A DNA stretch of 64,000 bases, from contig DBYD01000029.1 of NCBI GenBank assembly GCA_002309855.1, positions 11,211-75,210 of the forward strand, in the 5' to 3' direction. This document shows positions 16,019 through 26,329 of the stretch, one piece after another (the first letter of the stretch is position 1; each line of letters starts with the position of its first letter). The notes below the pieces were generated by a model. That model was given only the letters and a program-made list of their open reading frames with translations. It searched no databases and was not told the origin of the DNA. A program made the position numbers and the translations under genes. Source of the DNA: Bacteroidales bacterium UBA1195 (GTDB lineage: Bacteria; Bacteroidota; Bacteroidia; Bacteroidales; WCHB1-69).

Positions 16019-18934
16019 TTAGTAGCCGAAAACAGTCTTCTGTTTCAGGACCTTCACCTTTCCGTATTTCTTCAGGGCCTTCATGTCCATATCCTTCACC
16101 GTGCCGATGAGGGCGATGGTCCTCGGCTGGCCGCTCACATATTCCTTCTGGAACTGTTTGATGTCCTTCAGGGTCATGCGCTGCACGCCTTCGTAGGTGG
16201 CCTTGCGCGGATCCTCGTTCAGTCCGAGCTCCTTCCATCCGAGGTAGGCGCTCACCATGCCCTTTTCGCTGATGCGGGCGGTGCGGTAGCTGTTGATGAC
16301 CGATTCCTTTGCCACCTGGAATGCGGCCTCGTTCTCAGGCATGTTGTTGAGCAGCTCGTCAAACGCCTCAATGGATTGGATAAGCTTGTCCTTTCCGCAG
16401 GCGATGTAGGAGATGTTCTGGCTGATGCCGTCCAGGTCGCCGGGCTGTGAATACTGTCCCATGGCGGTGTAGGCCAGGGCGCGGGCCTCACGCAGCTCCT
16501 GGAAGACGATGGAGTTCATGCTGCCGCCGAAATATTCGTTGTAAAGCCGCACTTTCGGACTCAGGTTGCGGTCATACTTTCCGCCGAAGGAGAGGGCGTA
16601 GTAGATGGTTTGAGGAGATTCGTAGTCAATCACAAAGATACGGTCCTTGGTGGGGACGACAGGGTGGAACACCACCTTGGCGGGCACATCCTTCAGGTTG
16701 TCGAGCTTATGGGTTTCAGATACAGCCTTGACCAGCTGTTCGTAGCTGTCAGGTCCGTAATAGATGATGTACTGTTTGTAGGTGAGCCAGTCCTGAAGCT
16801 TTTTGATCAGCAGTTCTGGAGTGACGGCCTTAAGTTCGGCTTCGGAGAGGAAGGTGGCGAATGCGGGGGAGTTCTTCTCATACACCGCGTAGGTGACCAG
16901 GTTGCGCACATTGGCGTTCTGGTTGTTCTTCGCGTTTTCGCGCGATTTCAGGATGTCGCTGATGAGGTTGTCCAGCGCCTCCTGGTTCGGTTTGGCGTTT
17001 TTCACAACCTCTTCAAACAGCTGCATGGTCTGCTTCATGTTCTTTGAGAGTCCGCTGAAGCTGATGGAGCTGCGGTTCCCGCCTGCTCCCATGGAGTATT
17101 CGCATCCGAGCTTGTAGAACTCCTCCTTCAGCTGTTCCGGAGTGTACTTGTCGGTGCCGAGGTATTCCAGGTAGCTGGCGGCGAGGTTGAGGTATTTGTC
17201 GTGGTAGCTGCCCATGTCAAGCACGTAGCCAAGGGTGAAGAGCTCGTTGTCCTTGTTCTTGGTGTAGTACACTTTTGTGTTGCTCGGCTGGATAAAACGC
17301 TCCTTGATGTCGTTGACATTCACGAACACGGGCTCAATCGGGGTGACACCCTTCGCCTTCTCCTCCATCATCTGGACAAATTTGCTCTTGTCGCTGCGGT
17401 TGATCTTGATGGGGGTGTTCTTCGGCTTCTTAACCTTGTCGATGTCGGTCGGTTTGCCCTTGCGCTTGTAGACAATCACGTAGTTGTCCTTGCGGAGGTG
17501 CTTGCGGGCGAAGTCAATGATCTGCTGTTTGGTTATCTTCTCCAGATTGTCGTTGAAGTTCACCTGGCCCTCCCACGGCAGTTCCAGATAGAAGGCCTCC
17601 TCCATCTTGCTCACGCGGCCCGCGTTGCCTTCGTTTTCGCGGATTTCGCGCAGCTTGAGGTCGTTGATGCAGGCTTGGAGCAGCCAGTCGGGGAAACGGC
17701 CCTGCTGCAGGCTGTCGATCTGCTCCAGCAGTATGTCGCGGACCTCCTCCAGGGGTTGTCCCGCTTTGGGGCTGCCGTACATCATCATATAGGTGTAGTC
17801 ATGCAGCATGGCGGGGGAGGAACCGGCACCCAGAGTGCGCTGCTTCTGGTTGATGTTCAGGTCGACCAGACCGGCGTTGCCGTTGGTGAGCAGCATTTCG
17901 GTCAGCACCATCACGGGAATCTCCGCGGAATTGGGGTCGCCGAAACGCCAGGCAATCCGCACATTCTCCGCATCCTTTCCTACCACTTCCTTCACCACCG
18001 GCTCGGTGATTTTCGGCTCCAGAGTAAAGGAGAAGGGAGGGATGGGTTTTGAGGGGATGTTGCCGAAATATTTGTCAATTAGGGCAATCGCCTCTTCGGG
18101 GTTGAAGTCGCCGGCCATGATGATGGCCATGTTGTTGGGCACATAGTAGGTGTCGAAGAATTTCTTAACGTTGGTGATGGAGGGGTTGCGCAGGTCCTTC
18201 TGCGTGCCGATGGTGGTCTGTGTGCCGTAAGGATGGTGCGGGAAAAGCCCTTCCATCAGTGCGGTGGAGGCGCGGCGGCTGTCCTGGGTGAGGGTCATGT
18301 TCTTCTCCTCATAGATGGTCTCCAACTCGGTATGGAAGAGCCGCAGCACCGGGTGCTGGAAGCGGTCTGATTGGATAATCAGGAAGTTCTCCAGCTGGTT
18401 GGAGGGGATGTTCTCGTAGTAGTTGGTGAAATCGACCCAGGTTGCGGCGTTTGTCCCGCTCGACCCGATCAGCGACATCAGCTTGTCGTACTCGTTGGGG
18501 ATTGCAAGCGCGGCGGCCAGTTGCGAAATGCTGTCAATCTGTTTGTAGACGGCCTTGCGCTCGGCGGTCTTCGACTCGTCGATTTTCCGGTATTGCTCGA
18601 ACAGCTGCTCAATCTGGTCAAGCAGCGGCTTCTCCTTTTCCCAGTCCTTGGTGCCGAAGCTTTCTGAGCCCTTGAACATGAGGTGCTCGAAATAGTGGGC
18701 CAGTCCGGTTGTTTCGGAGGGGTCCAGTTTGCTGCCCGCCCTGGTGGCGATTGTCACCTTGATTTTCGGTGTCTCCTTGTTGACCGACATGTACACTTTC
18801 AGGCCATTGTCCAATGTGTAGATGCGGGCATGGATGGGGTCGTTTGGTACGGATTCGTAGCTGTAGTGTTTCTGCGCGAGCAGACTCACAGAGAACAACA
18901 CACATACCATGCTTAAAATCAGTCCTCTTTTCAT
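16019..18934 (-). CDS. Secreted M16 family zinc metallopeptidase (pitrilysin/insulinase-like)
   Basis: A 971-residue protein with an N-terminal signal peptide (MKRGLILSMVCVLFSVSLLAQ). The inverted zinc motif HxxEH is HYFEH at residues 80-84, and the downstream Glu ligand lies in YEEKNM near 208-213. This is the active N-terminal M16 domain. It is followed by an M16_C domain and by a second, inactive M16/M16_C pair, the usual full-length clamshell of about 950 residues. It probably degrades peptides in the periplasm. It is transcribed leftward, away from the AsmA-like gene, and its transcript meets the bidirectional terminator at 15967. Confidence 0.93.
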   Translation of the reverse strand: MKRGLILSMVCVLFSVSLLAQKHYSYESVPNDPIHARIYTLDNGLKVYMSVNKETPKIKVTIATRAGSKLDPSETTGLAHYFEHLMFKGSESFGTKDWEKEKPLLDQIEQLFEQYRKIDESKTAERKAVYKQIDSISQLAAALAIPNEYDKLMSLIGSSGTNAATWVDFTNYYENIPSNQLENFLIIQSDRFQHPVLRLFHTELETIYEEKNMTLTQDSRRASTALMEGLFPHHPYGTQTTIGTQKDLRNPSITNVKKFFDTYYVPNNMAIIMAGDFNPEEAIALIDKYFGNIPSKPIPPFSFTLEPKITEPVVKEVVGKDAENVRIAWRFGDPNSAEIPVMVLTEMLLTNGNAGLVDLNINQKQRTLGAGSSPAMLHDYTYMMMYGSPKAGQPLEEVRDILLEQIDSLQQGRFPDWLLQACINDLKLREIRENEGNAGRVSKMEEAFYLELPWEGQVNFNDNLEKITKQQIIDFARKHLRKDNYVIVYKRKGKPTDIDKVKKPKNTPIKINRSDKSKFVQMMEEKAKGVTPIEPVFVNVNDIKERFIQPSNTKVYYTKNKDNELFTLGYVLDMGSYHDKYLNLAASYLEYLGTDKYTPEQLKEEFYKLGCEYSMGAGGNRSSISFSGLSKNMKQTMQLFEEVVKNAKPNQEALDNLISDILKSRENAKNNQNANVRNLVTYAVYEKNSPAFATFLSEAELKAVTPELLIKKLQDWLTYKQYIIYYGPDSYEQLVKAVSETHKLDNLKDVPAKVVFHPVVPTKDRIFVIDYESPQTIYYALSFGGKYDRNLSPKVRLYNEYFGGSMNSIVFQELREARALAYTAMGQYSQPGDLDGISQNISYIACGKDKLIQSIEAFDELLNNMPENEAAFQVAKESVINSYRTARISEKGMVSAYLGWKELGLNEDPRKATYEGVQRMTLKDIKQFQKEYVSGQPRTIALIGTVKDMDMKALKKYGKVKVLKQKTVFGY

Positions 18935-19057
18935 CTGTAATCGTGTTTAATTATTAATTATGTTAATTTTGTTTTTTTTTTTACCTTTCTGAAATAAGAA
19001 TAATACGTCATATAACGTTATGTTGTTCGTAAATATTACATCAAGTTTAAAAAAAAA

Positions 19058-21625
19058 ATGACGAAACCGGTTAAGAGAATCATTTTTGCAGTGTTGGCTG
19101 TCCCTATAGTGCTGCTGCTGCTGTCGTTTGCCTTGGCCGTCGGCTTTGAGGACAAGGTGGCGGATGCGGTGCTGACCCGGATATACCGTGTTGTGGAGAC
19201 TGACGTGCGCCATGAAAAGGTGTCGTTGAACTTGTGGCGCAAGTTTCCGAATGCCGCCTTGGAGGTTCATGGCCTGGAGGTGGCGGATCCATTTGGCACG
19301 GGTTCGCTTGCAAGACTGGACATGGCATGTTTCCAGCTGAACCTTTGGGATTTGCTGCGTGGGCAGTATAATGTCGGGAAAGTGGATGTGCAGCAGGTGT
19401 CGCTGCAGTTGCGCACCGATGCGCAAGGACGGCACAACTGGGATGTTATCCGGACGGAGGAGGATACGGCATCATCGGAGTTCTCGCTGCAGCTCTCCGC
19501 TGTGCAGCTGTCGGATGTCTCCGTGCATTATATGGATGAAAGTTCGGACTTTAAAACTGATTTTCTGCTGCAGAAGATGACCGCAAAAGGGGATTTCACC
19601 CAGGAGAAGTTCACGGTGAAATGCTCCATGCAGCTGCTGCTTCAGACATTGCAGTCGGACACCACCTTCCAATGGGGTGATGTGGCCTTGCAGGCGAGAG
19701 GGGAGATAGCGGTGAATTTGAAGGAGAACAAATACCGGTTCAAGCAGGTAAGGCTGGGCATCAACCGCGAAAAGTTCCAGCTTGACGGCAGTATGCAGAC
19801 GGTTCAGGACAGCCTATGGCGTTATGTCGCCCGTGTTGAGGGCTCTTCGGTGTCGGTCGGCCAGCTGTTGGAGGCTGCACCGGCCGGTTGGGACTCCTTG
19901 CTGGCGGGTTACCGTGTGGATGGTTCGCTGGATATGACGGTGCAGGCTTCCGGTGTGGTGGGTCGGTCTGATGACATGCGGATGAAGGCCGGTTTTTCCG
20001 TCCGGAAAGGGGAATTCTGGCGGACAGGGCAGCGTGTCGGCCTGAAGGATGCTGCATTCAGCGGCACCTTTGAGGCGGGCGGCCCCGATTTCCCCACCAG
20101 CTTAAAACTTCGTGTCAGGCCTCTGACGGCAAAACTCTCTTCAGGCAGCCTTCAGGGTTGGATGAGTCTGGATAACTTGGCTGCTCCGCACGTGAGGATG
20201 CAGCTGAAGACCGATTTGCTTCTACAGGATCTCAAAACCTTTTTCCCGGCCTTGGCCGCACTCCGCATGGAGGGACGGACGGAGGCGGATCTGCAGATTG
20301 AGAATACGCTCCCACCATTTTCCGATGTCCGGATGGAGCATTTCCGGAATGCACGGGTCAGCGGACGGCTCCAACTGTCAGACGGCTTGTTCCAAGCCGA
20401 TTCGGCTGCGTTGCTGTTTGAGGATTTCTCCGCCAGCATGGCGGTCTCCGACCAGGTGCTGAACATCGCCCGTTTTTCAGGGAAGATTCAGGGGAACAAA
20501 TGTGAGATGTCCGGGATTGTACGTAACTGGTTGGATTATTTGTGTACTGAAACAGCGGTTTTGCAGGCAAGCCTGAAATTGTCCTCGCCATATATGGATG
20601 TGGATGCCTTTTTGCCATCAGGCAACGAAAAGGGCGCTTCGGCAGCGACGGAGCCTGCAACGGGCGTGCATCTGCCGGATCGTGTGCAGGCGGAGGTGCA
20701 GGTTTCAGCCAAGCGGCTGAAGTGCGACCGGTTTGAGGCTGCCCAAATCAATGGAATTCTAAGGCTCCTTTCCCGCAAACTTTCCATACAGGGATTTTCG
20801 ATGGAGGCATTGGGCGGCAGGGCGGAACTGAACGGAGAGGCGGCTGCTCTTGCGGGCGGCGGGTTCCAGTTGAAGGCCATGGCAAAAACCGACAAGGTGG
20901 ACATACAACGTCTCTTTTATGCGATGCATGACTTTGGCATGGAGCATGATGTGAACGGGCTGACCCACCAGCATATCCGTGGCATTGCAAAAACCGACAT
21001 ACTTTTTTCCGCCGTGTTGGATTCCACACTTGAACTGCTGCCACAAAGCATACATTGTGATGCGGATGTGAGTGTGAATAACGGCAGGCTGCTGAATTAC
21101 AAGCCTCTGGAGTCATTGTCCCGCTTTGTCAGCATTGAGGATCTGAAGGAGATCCGCTTTGAAACCCTGAAAAACCGTGTGGGTGTGCACCAGTCTGTGG
21201 TCTCGATTCCGGAGATGGAGATAAAGAACTCCGCCTTGAACCTCTTCTTATCCGGCAACCAGACCTTCAAGGGCGATTTGCACTATAACCTCAAGCTGCA
21301 TGTGAGCGAGCTGCTGGCCAAAAGGCGTCGGGCGCGGTCGCAGGAGTTCGGGGAGGTTGAGGATGACGGTTCCAAGGGGCTTTACCTCTATCTGTTGGTC
21401 GCCGGTACCACCGACAATCCTGTCTTCAAGTGGAACAGGGAGAAGGCGCGGGCGGATTTCAAGGATAATCTGCAGCAGCAGAAGCAGGAGCTGAAGTCGC
21501 TGTTCGGCGGCGACAAAAAGGATAACGGCGCGGGGACACCGGTCTCACCAGCCAAGGAGGAGAAAAAGAAACTGAACGATTCCAAGCAGAAGCCTGTTGA
21601 GCTGGAACTGGATGACGACTGGTAG
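19058..21625 (+). CDS. AsmA-like membrane protein
   Basis: An 855-residue protein with one N-terminal transmembrane segment (about residues 8-28) and a long beta-rich periplasmic part. The start (VKVSLNLWRKFPNAALEVHGLEV-like; here HEKVSLNLWRKFPNAALEVH, residues 51-70) is typical of AsmA/YhjG-type proteins, which resemble bridge-like lipid transfer proteins and affect outer-membrane assembly. The C-terminal AsmA_2-like region includes LNLFLSGNQTFKGDLHYNLK. The last 60 residues are Lys-rich and charged. It diverges from the M16 peptidase and its stop codon is 5 nt from that of the converging T9SS type B gene. The role in lipid transport is inferred from the family. Confidence 0.82.
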   Translation: MTKPVKRIIFAVLAVPIVLLLLSFALAVGFEDKVADAVLTRIYRVVETDVRHEKVSLNLWRKFPNAALEVHGLEVADPFGTGSLARLDMACFQLNLWDLLRGQYNVGKVDVQQVSLQLRTDAQGRHNWDVIRTEEDTASSEFSLQLSAVQLSDVSVHYMDESSDFKTDFLLQKMTAKGDFTQEKFTVKCSMQLLLQTLQSDTTFQWGDVALQARGEIAVNLKENKYRFKQVRLGINREKFQLDGSMQTVQDSLWRYVARVEGSSVSVGQLLEAAPAGWDSLLAGYRVDGSLDMTVQASGVVGRSDDMRMKAGFSVRKGEFWRTGQRVGLKDAAFSGTFEAGGPDFPTSLKLRVRPLTAKLSSGSLQGWMSLDNLAAPHVRMQLKTDLLLQDLKTFFPALAALRMEGRTEADLQIENTLPPFSDVRMEHFRNARVSGRLQLSDGLFQADSAALLFEDFSASMAVSDQVLNIARFSGKIQGNKCEMSGIVRNWLDYLCTETAVLQASLKLSSPYMDVDAFLPSGNEKGASAATEPATGVHLPDRVQAEVQVSAKRLKCDRFEAAQINGILRLLSRKLSIQGFSMEALGGRAELNGEAAALAGGGFQLKAMAKTDKVDIQRLFYAMHDFGMEHDVNGLTHQHIRGIAKTDILFSAVLDSTLELLPQSIHCDADVSVNNGRLLNYKPLESLSRFVSIEDLKEIRFETLKNRVGVHQSVVSIPEMEIKNSALNLFLSGNQTFKGDLHYNLKLHVSELLAKRRRARSQEFGEVEDDGSKGLYLYLLVAGTTDNPVFKWNREKARADFKDNLQQQKQELKSLFGGDKKDNGAGTPVSPAKEEKKKLNDSKQKPVELELDDDW

Positions 21626-21630
21626 CCGCA

Positions 21631-24075
21631 CTACCGGAAAACCGTCACGGAGCCCTGCAGGGTCAGCGGCGGGAGCCCGCTGTCGAAGGTGGCCTTCGCC
21701 ACCCAGAAATAGACCCCGGCCGAGACCGGTGTCCCCCTCATGTCGCGGCCGTCCCACCAGAAGGCCTCGTCCGCATAGTCGGGGCAGCTGCCGCCCGCGC
21801 AGTGCTGCCGCCAGACCCGGTTGCCCCACCGGTTGTAGATGATCATCTCAAAACTGCGGTAACAGCCCTTCTCCTCCATCGGCGTGAAATAGCGCGGCTG
21901 CCCGTCGCTTCCCACCGGCGCAAAGGCGTTGGGGAATTCCAACTTGTCAACAATGCGGAGCGGGCGGAAAGCGGTGTCTTTGCAACCGTTCCCATCCGTC
22001 ACCACCAACATCACACTGTCCTCCATCACCTTGGAATAAATGTGCATCGGATGCCGTTCCGCCGATTGTGAGCCATCAGCCAAAAACCACTGCCACTGCC
22101 AAATTGTATCATCTTTACTGACAGACTGATCCGTAAAGGTCACCACCATGCCCACATTGGCCATTTCAGGCGTGACCACAAAATCAGCGACAGGACCTTC
22201 CACACTGTCCACCCGGACATGGCGTTCCACAGTGCAATAGGCATCCTGCACCCGAAGATGGTACCATCCTGCGTGCAACCCGCCCACACTGTCAGCACAA
22301 ACAACACTGTCCATCAGGTAGGAAAGCGTAGCTGGAGCATCACTGTGCGCCACAATGGCAATGCTGCCGTCCGAACGGTGGCAATACTCCGGCGTGGAAA
22401 CGGCCTGCACCTCCAAGGAGACAACATGCAGTTCCGATTCGATACTTTGGGTGGTGAACCCATCCTCATAGCAGACCTCCATGCGGAGATGGTAGACCCC
22501 GCGTTTGAAGTATTTGCGCCACACCAGGCTGTCACGAGCCGCCACCTCCTCCACGCTGTCAATGTACCAACGGATGTGTCCAGGTCCATCCATCAGGCTG
22601 TCATGCACCTCCCCCCGAAAAACCACCTCCTGCTCACACAGCCGCAAATCCGGCAGGGAGAGATAGTGGGTGTCGTTGCCATAGAAGGCAATTTTCAGGT
22701 TACGATACATGCATGAGGCCTGTTCATGATAACTTTCTGCCGTGGAAACGCCGTAATGGTACAGCTGCAGGCCGCAGCAATGATTGGAGATGGTATAGGT
22801 CAGCGTATCAAAGAAAATGGGCATATTGTAGTATGACCATCCGGAGGGATGGTCCCGCCACTGCCCGCCTGAGAGCGGCTGGGGATTCCTTCCGTTGACA
22901 GAAACCAAAGTACTGTCCTTCCCGAATGTGGGTGTTGCCACCAGTGCATAATAAAGGGCGGAAAGAGTGTCATAAACGGTGGTGCCCTGCGGGATTTCAT
23001 AGGATTTGACCAGACCTTGCCGCACCCGCTGTGCGGCAGCGGAAATCCATACAACAGAAGGGTCGCTGTATCCGTTTTGGTGATAATAGTTGTAAGTGGG
23101 CATAAAGGAATTTACGACAACAGGCCTGTTCGCATGGATATAACAACCGTTGTTTTCCTGGAAAACCTCTATCCAGACCAATTCTCCGGCCTTAAGTCCG
23201 GAGAGTTTCCCCGCTCCGTTGATATTGGTGCGGAGCGTACCGCCATACTGGCGGATATCGGTGTTGTTTTCCGTGGCCATCACCTGTACGAACTCCCTGT
23301 CCATACAGGTGACCGGAACAAAAAACTCCCGTCCCCATGTGGATTGGGGATAATACTGCTCCAATGCTTTGTCCGCACTGCCGTCTATCGGAACATAGGC
23401 TAACATCTGGATATCAAAAACAGCAATCGGATGGTTGGAATGGAAGCGGCATCCGGTAAGGTTTTCGTTGAACCGCTGGAAAAGGATATCCCCGCGATTC
23501 AATGTGCACAACGGATTGCCGTTCATCTGCACCACCGTACCATCCCGGTTTGCAAGCAGCAGCAGTTCCTGCGTTTTCGCCCCTCCTGCAAAAGAATAGC
23601 GGCCGCTCTGCATGATCATCCGGTAATCCGTCCCCCATGCCTCCACTGGCAGGAGCTGGGTGGCATCCGAAGAATGTGTCTGCTGTGAGATGACAGATAC
23701 AGATACCGCACTGTCGCTGGTCACACAGACACTCAGGTCGGTCACTTTGCCCAAATCGCGAGGTAGCCTGTGGTAACAGGCCAGAATCTGGGTGTGACTC
23801 AACGAATGTGAATAGGTATGGCCTGGCAGGACAGAAAATGGCACGGTATCCTTGGTGTGTGTAAAACAGATTATGCCGCTGGCATGATGCAGGGATGCAA
23901 TGTGGATCTCATAACGGGAACTTGTTCCATAAATAACCGTATCGCTGAGATTGGGATTATAGTTGCAGCCGAATGAGAACCAATATTCCGTATATGGCTG
24001 CTGCGCATGCAGCCATCCCGTCCTTCCCATCAGGATGGACAGCATCACCATGGCAATACGGAATCTCATCCACAT
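21631..24075 (-). CDS. Secreted IgGFc-binding-like protein with T9SS type B sorting domain
   Basis: An 814-residue protein with a signal peptide ending in LHAQ. Residues about 27-420 resemble the IgGFc-binding N-terminal domain found in many Bacteroidetes surface proteins (VSVISQQTHSSDATQLLPVE, then HPIAVFDIQMLAYVP). Ig-like segments follow, then a PKD domain (about 630-715, with VTFTDQSVSKDDTIWQWQWF). The last 95 residues form a gliding-motility type (type B) sorting domain: FPNAFAPVGSDG, IIYNRWGNRVW, GVYFWVAKATF. Type B substrates need their own PorU-like/SprF partners. It is probably the third gene of a leftward run with the two genes upstream (gaps 16 and 21 nt). Confidence 0.88.
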   Translation of the reverse strand: MWMRFRIAMVMLSILMGRTGWLHAQQPYTEYWFSFGCNYNPNLSDTVIYGTSSRYEIHIASLHHASGIICFTHTKDTVPFSVLPGHTYSHSLSHTQILACYHRLPRDLGKVTDLSVCVTSDSAVSVSVISQQTHSSDATQLLPVEAWGTDYRMIMQSGRYSFAGGAKTQELLLLANRDGTVVQMNGNPLCTLNRGDILFQRFNENLTGCRFHSNHPIAVFDIQMLAYVPIDGSADKALEQYYPQSTWGREFFVPVTCMDREFVQVMATENNTDIRQYGGTLRTNINGAGKLSGLKAGELVWIEVFQENNGCYIHANRPVVVNSFMPTYNYYHQNGYSDPSVVWISAAAQRVRQGLVKSYEIPQGTTVYDTLSALYYALVATPTFGKDSTLVSVNGRNPQPLSGGQWRDHPSGWSYYNMPIFFDTLTYTISNHCCGLQLYHYGVSTAESYHEQASCMYRNLKIAFYGNDTHYLSLPDLRLCEQEVVFRGEVHDSLMDGPGHIRWYIDSVEEVAARDSLVWRKYFKRGVYHLRMEVCYEDGFTTQSIESELHVVSLEVQAVSTPEYCHRSDGSIAIVAHSDAPATLSYLMDSVVCADSVGGLHAGWYHLRVQDAYCTVERHVRVDSVEGPVADFVVTPEMANVGMVVTFTDQSVSKDDTIWQWQWFLADGSQSAERHPMHIYSKVMEDSVMLVVTDGNGCKDTAFRPLRIVDKLEFPNAFAPVGSDGQPRYFTPMEEKGCYRSFEMIIYNRWGNRVWRQHCAGGSCPDYADEAFWWDGRDMRGTPVSAGVYFWVAKATFDSGLPPLTLQGSVTVFR

Positions 24076-24091
24076 TTTACTGTGCTAGCAC

Positions 24092-25366
24092 CTACTGTTT
24101 TATCAGCTTTTTCACACAGAAGCCCTTTTCCGTGCGGACGCGGACAAGATAGATGCCCTGTGGCAGTGCGGAGACATTGGCATGTGAAGTCCGCTCCGTG
24201 CGCAGCAGCACCTGTCCGGAAATGTTGCTTACAACAATCTCCTCCACCATCGATTCGGAATGCACGGTAAAGACATCTCCAGCAGGGTTCGGGTAGAGGG
24301 TCACAAAGGCCGATGCGGGTTTCAACGGCTCCCTAACGGCTATCTCCCCATCGAAGCAGGCCTGGAGCATGGTATCCTGCGTCACCGTGACATGCAGTGC
24401 GTTTGACGTGGATATGACCTTCCCGTCTTTGGTCTTCCAGCCGGTGAAGGTGCAGCCGCTGCGCGGGTACGCCACCAGCGTCAGCTTTTCACCCTTTTTG
24501 TAGAAGCGGTTCTCAAGACCTTCAACATAGCCCTTGCGCTTGTTGTTGAAGCATACCCCGACCGAAATGCCGCCAGCCTCTATCATGAAGTCCTTCCACA
24601 CCGGAGTGTTCTTATAAGTCTCCACCGCCGAGGTCGGCACAACAAGCCGGCATTTGGAACGGTCAACTTTGTAAAAAGTATGTGCCATATATCCATCAGG
24701 ATTAGTTGGTGTAGGTTCGTAAGGATAATGAAATGTAGGCGGAACAATACTTAGACAGACAATATTTCTTAATAAAGAATCAAAACAAAAAGCTGTACAC
24801 AAATGTCGCAAACCGGCAGGAAGAATCGTAGAGGAAAGCGTTGTTCTTTCAAATGCAGCAAACAATGTATCCACTTTATAAGGCACATTGACATGGGTTA
24901 TCTTATTGGAGGAAAAACTACACCCGCTGAGATAAAAAACATTTTTTGGCAATATTAAAGTGTCATGTAATCCTGTAGAACTAAATGCAAAACCATTGAT
25001 AGAATCCACATTATCAAGAAATACAATATGTCTTAAATTGCTGTCTTTATTAAAAGCATTCATCCCGATACAGTTCAGACTCTGCGGCAGACTCGCGCCA
25101 ACCAATTTGTAACATCCTGAAAGAGCACCTTTTGAAATATATGTAATTCCTTCACCAATAATCGCGTACTTGATATTTTTCTTATTATAGCCCCAAGGAA
25201 TAGTGCGACCTTCAACGTGGCCTATCCGACCCTTCCCTGTGAATACGATTGTATCACCTTTCAGTTCCCAATAGGTGTCTGAATCCCAAATGCGCTGTGG
25301 CTGGGAATATGCGGTCATAGCAAACAGAATACAACATGCTGCAATAAGATAGAACTTTGGTTTCAT
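24092..25366 (-). CDS. BspA-type leucine-rich repeat protein with T9SS type A sorting domain
   Basis: A 424-residue surface protein. A signal peptide (ending TAYSQ) is followed by LRR_5-type repeats of the BspA/TpLRR class (GEGITYISKGALSGCYKL, FNKDSNLRHIVFLDNVDSI), a segment like an InlB B-repeat (GEKLTLVAYPRSGCTFTGW) and a type A sorting domain (LYPNPAGDVFTVHSE...VCVKKLIKQ-like end). BspA proteins of oral Bacteroidetes bind fibronectin and other host proteins; a binding role here is inference. The LRR part is AT-richer than the tail. It is the middle gene of a leftward run. Confidence 0.87.
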   Translation of the reverse strand: MKPKFYLIAACCILFAMTAYSQPQRIWDSDTYWELKGDTIVFTGKGRIGHVEGRTIPWGYNKKNIKYAIIGEGITYISKGALSGCYKLVGASLPQSLNCIGMNAFNKDSNLRHIVFLDNVDSINGFAFSSTGLHDTLILPKNVFYLSGCSFSSNKITHVNVPYKVDTLFAAFERTTLSSTILPAGLRHLCTAFCFDSLLRNIVCLSIVPPTFHYPYEPTPTNPDGYMAHTFYKVDRSKCRLVVPTSAVETYKNTPVWKDFMIEAGGISVGVCFNNKRKGYVEGLENRFYKKGEKLTLVAYPRSGCTFTGWKTKDGKVISTSNALHVTVTQDTMLQACFDGEIAVREPLKPASAFVTLYPNPAGDVFTVHSESMVEEIVVSNISGQVLLRTERTSHANVSALPQGIYLVRVRTEKGFCVKKLIKQ

Positions 25367-25387
25367 GGTATTATTCTTTTATTTGGT

Positions 25388-26164
25388 CTAATTATATTTT
25401 TCACGTGTGTCATCACAAGGATCCTCTCCCTGGCTATCAAGAAAAACCTGAAGTATCATCCTACGCTGTTCTTCTGAAAGGGAGCAAGGATTATCCGGAT
25501 CACTGAAAATATCATATGAAGATTGCTCTTTCTTAGATCCACCATGGTAGTTTAGTGAAAATTTATCACTGACGATCACATTATCTGCATTATTACAATC
25601 ATATAACTCGAATTCCAACCTTTTCAACCGTCCATTACAGCACCATCTTTTGAATCTGATGCAAAAACCAAAAACATCCAAGTCTGTAGAATCACAATCA
25701 ATAGGATTGGGCACCGCCGGTGCACAACAGCTATTCAGATATTGTGCCAAGTCAACCAAGTCCTGTAATCCACTCAAATGATTACTATATGCCCATGGAC
25801 CTGAAAAATAAGCACAGGAACACAATTCGCATGTATGTGTTCTTATGTCCCAATAATATCCCCATCTCCAACCACCATTGTAATACTCTACATGATATGT
25901 CTCATAATCAAGAGTATCATAAACACGTTTGGTCATACAATCTGCCAAATAAATATTTCCATCAATCACACATCTCGGTCCACAACTATCCACAGAATTA
26001 AAACACATAGCGACTATCCTGAAACATACCTTATTACCAAATCTATCAGTTGTAGATACAACTTCATTTAACAAAATAGGAACTTGTGCAGTTGCAATTT
26101 GCACTGTTGTTAACAAAATTACCATTCCTAATTTGGCAAATGTTTTGATATAAAACTTATTCAT
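25388..26164 (-). CDS. Cysteine-rich secreted protein of unknown function
   Basis: I do not recognise the family. The 258-residue product starts with a signal peptide (MNKFYIKTFAKLGMVILLTT, cleavage near ATAQ). Seventeen cysteines lie in the mature part, including pairs CELCSC, NSCCAP and KRWCCNG, so several disulfides are likely outside the cytoplasm. There is no T9SS sorting domain and no lipobox. The gene is clearly AT-rich compared with the rest of the window. It is the first gene of the run that continues into the BspA and IgGFc-like genes, with a TACTTTTG box 81 nt upstream. Confidence 0.75.
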   Translation of the reverse strand: MNKFYIKTFAKLGMVILLTTVQIATAQVPILLNEVVSTTDRFGNKVCFRIVAMCFNSVDSCGPRCVIDGNIYLADCMTKRVYDTLDYETYHVEYYNGGWRWGYYWDIRTHTCELCSCAYFSGPWAYSNHLSGLQDLVDLAQYLNSCCAPAVPNPIDCDSTDLDVFGFCIRFKRWCCNGRLKRLEFELYDCNNADNVIVSDKFSLNYHGGSKKEQSSYDIFSDPDNPCSLSEEQRRMILQVFLDSQGEDPCDDTREKYN

Positions 26165-26244
26165 AATAAGTTAGAATATTACCGCATACAAGTCAAACTG
26201 CATTCAACTTACAAATGCAACTTTGGTTAAAAATTAATTTTTGC

Positions 26245-26252
26245 AAAAGTAG
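26245..26252 (-). promoter_or_regulatory. Putative -7 box for the three-gene secreted-protein run
   Basis: TACTTTTG on the minus strand matches TAnnTTTG, in the otherwise gene-free 165-nt gap before the Cys-rich protein. The three genes downstream are spaced by 16-21 nt, so this may serve all of them. Confidence 0.55.
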
Positions 26253-26329
26253 TAAAAAAATACTCATACGCGGATTAGTACATGACAAAAATTTAATCTA
26301 AAAAAAATATTATATTGATATTAAAGTAG

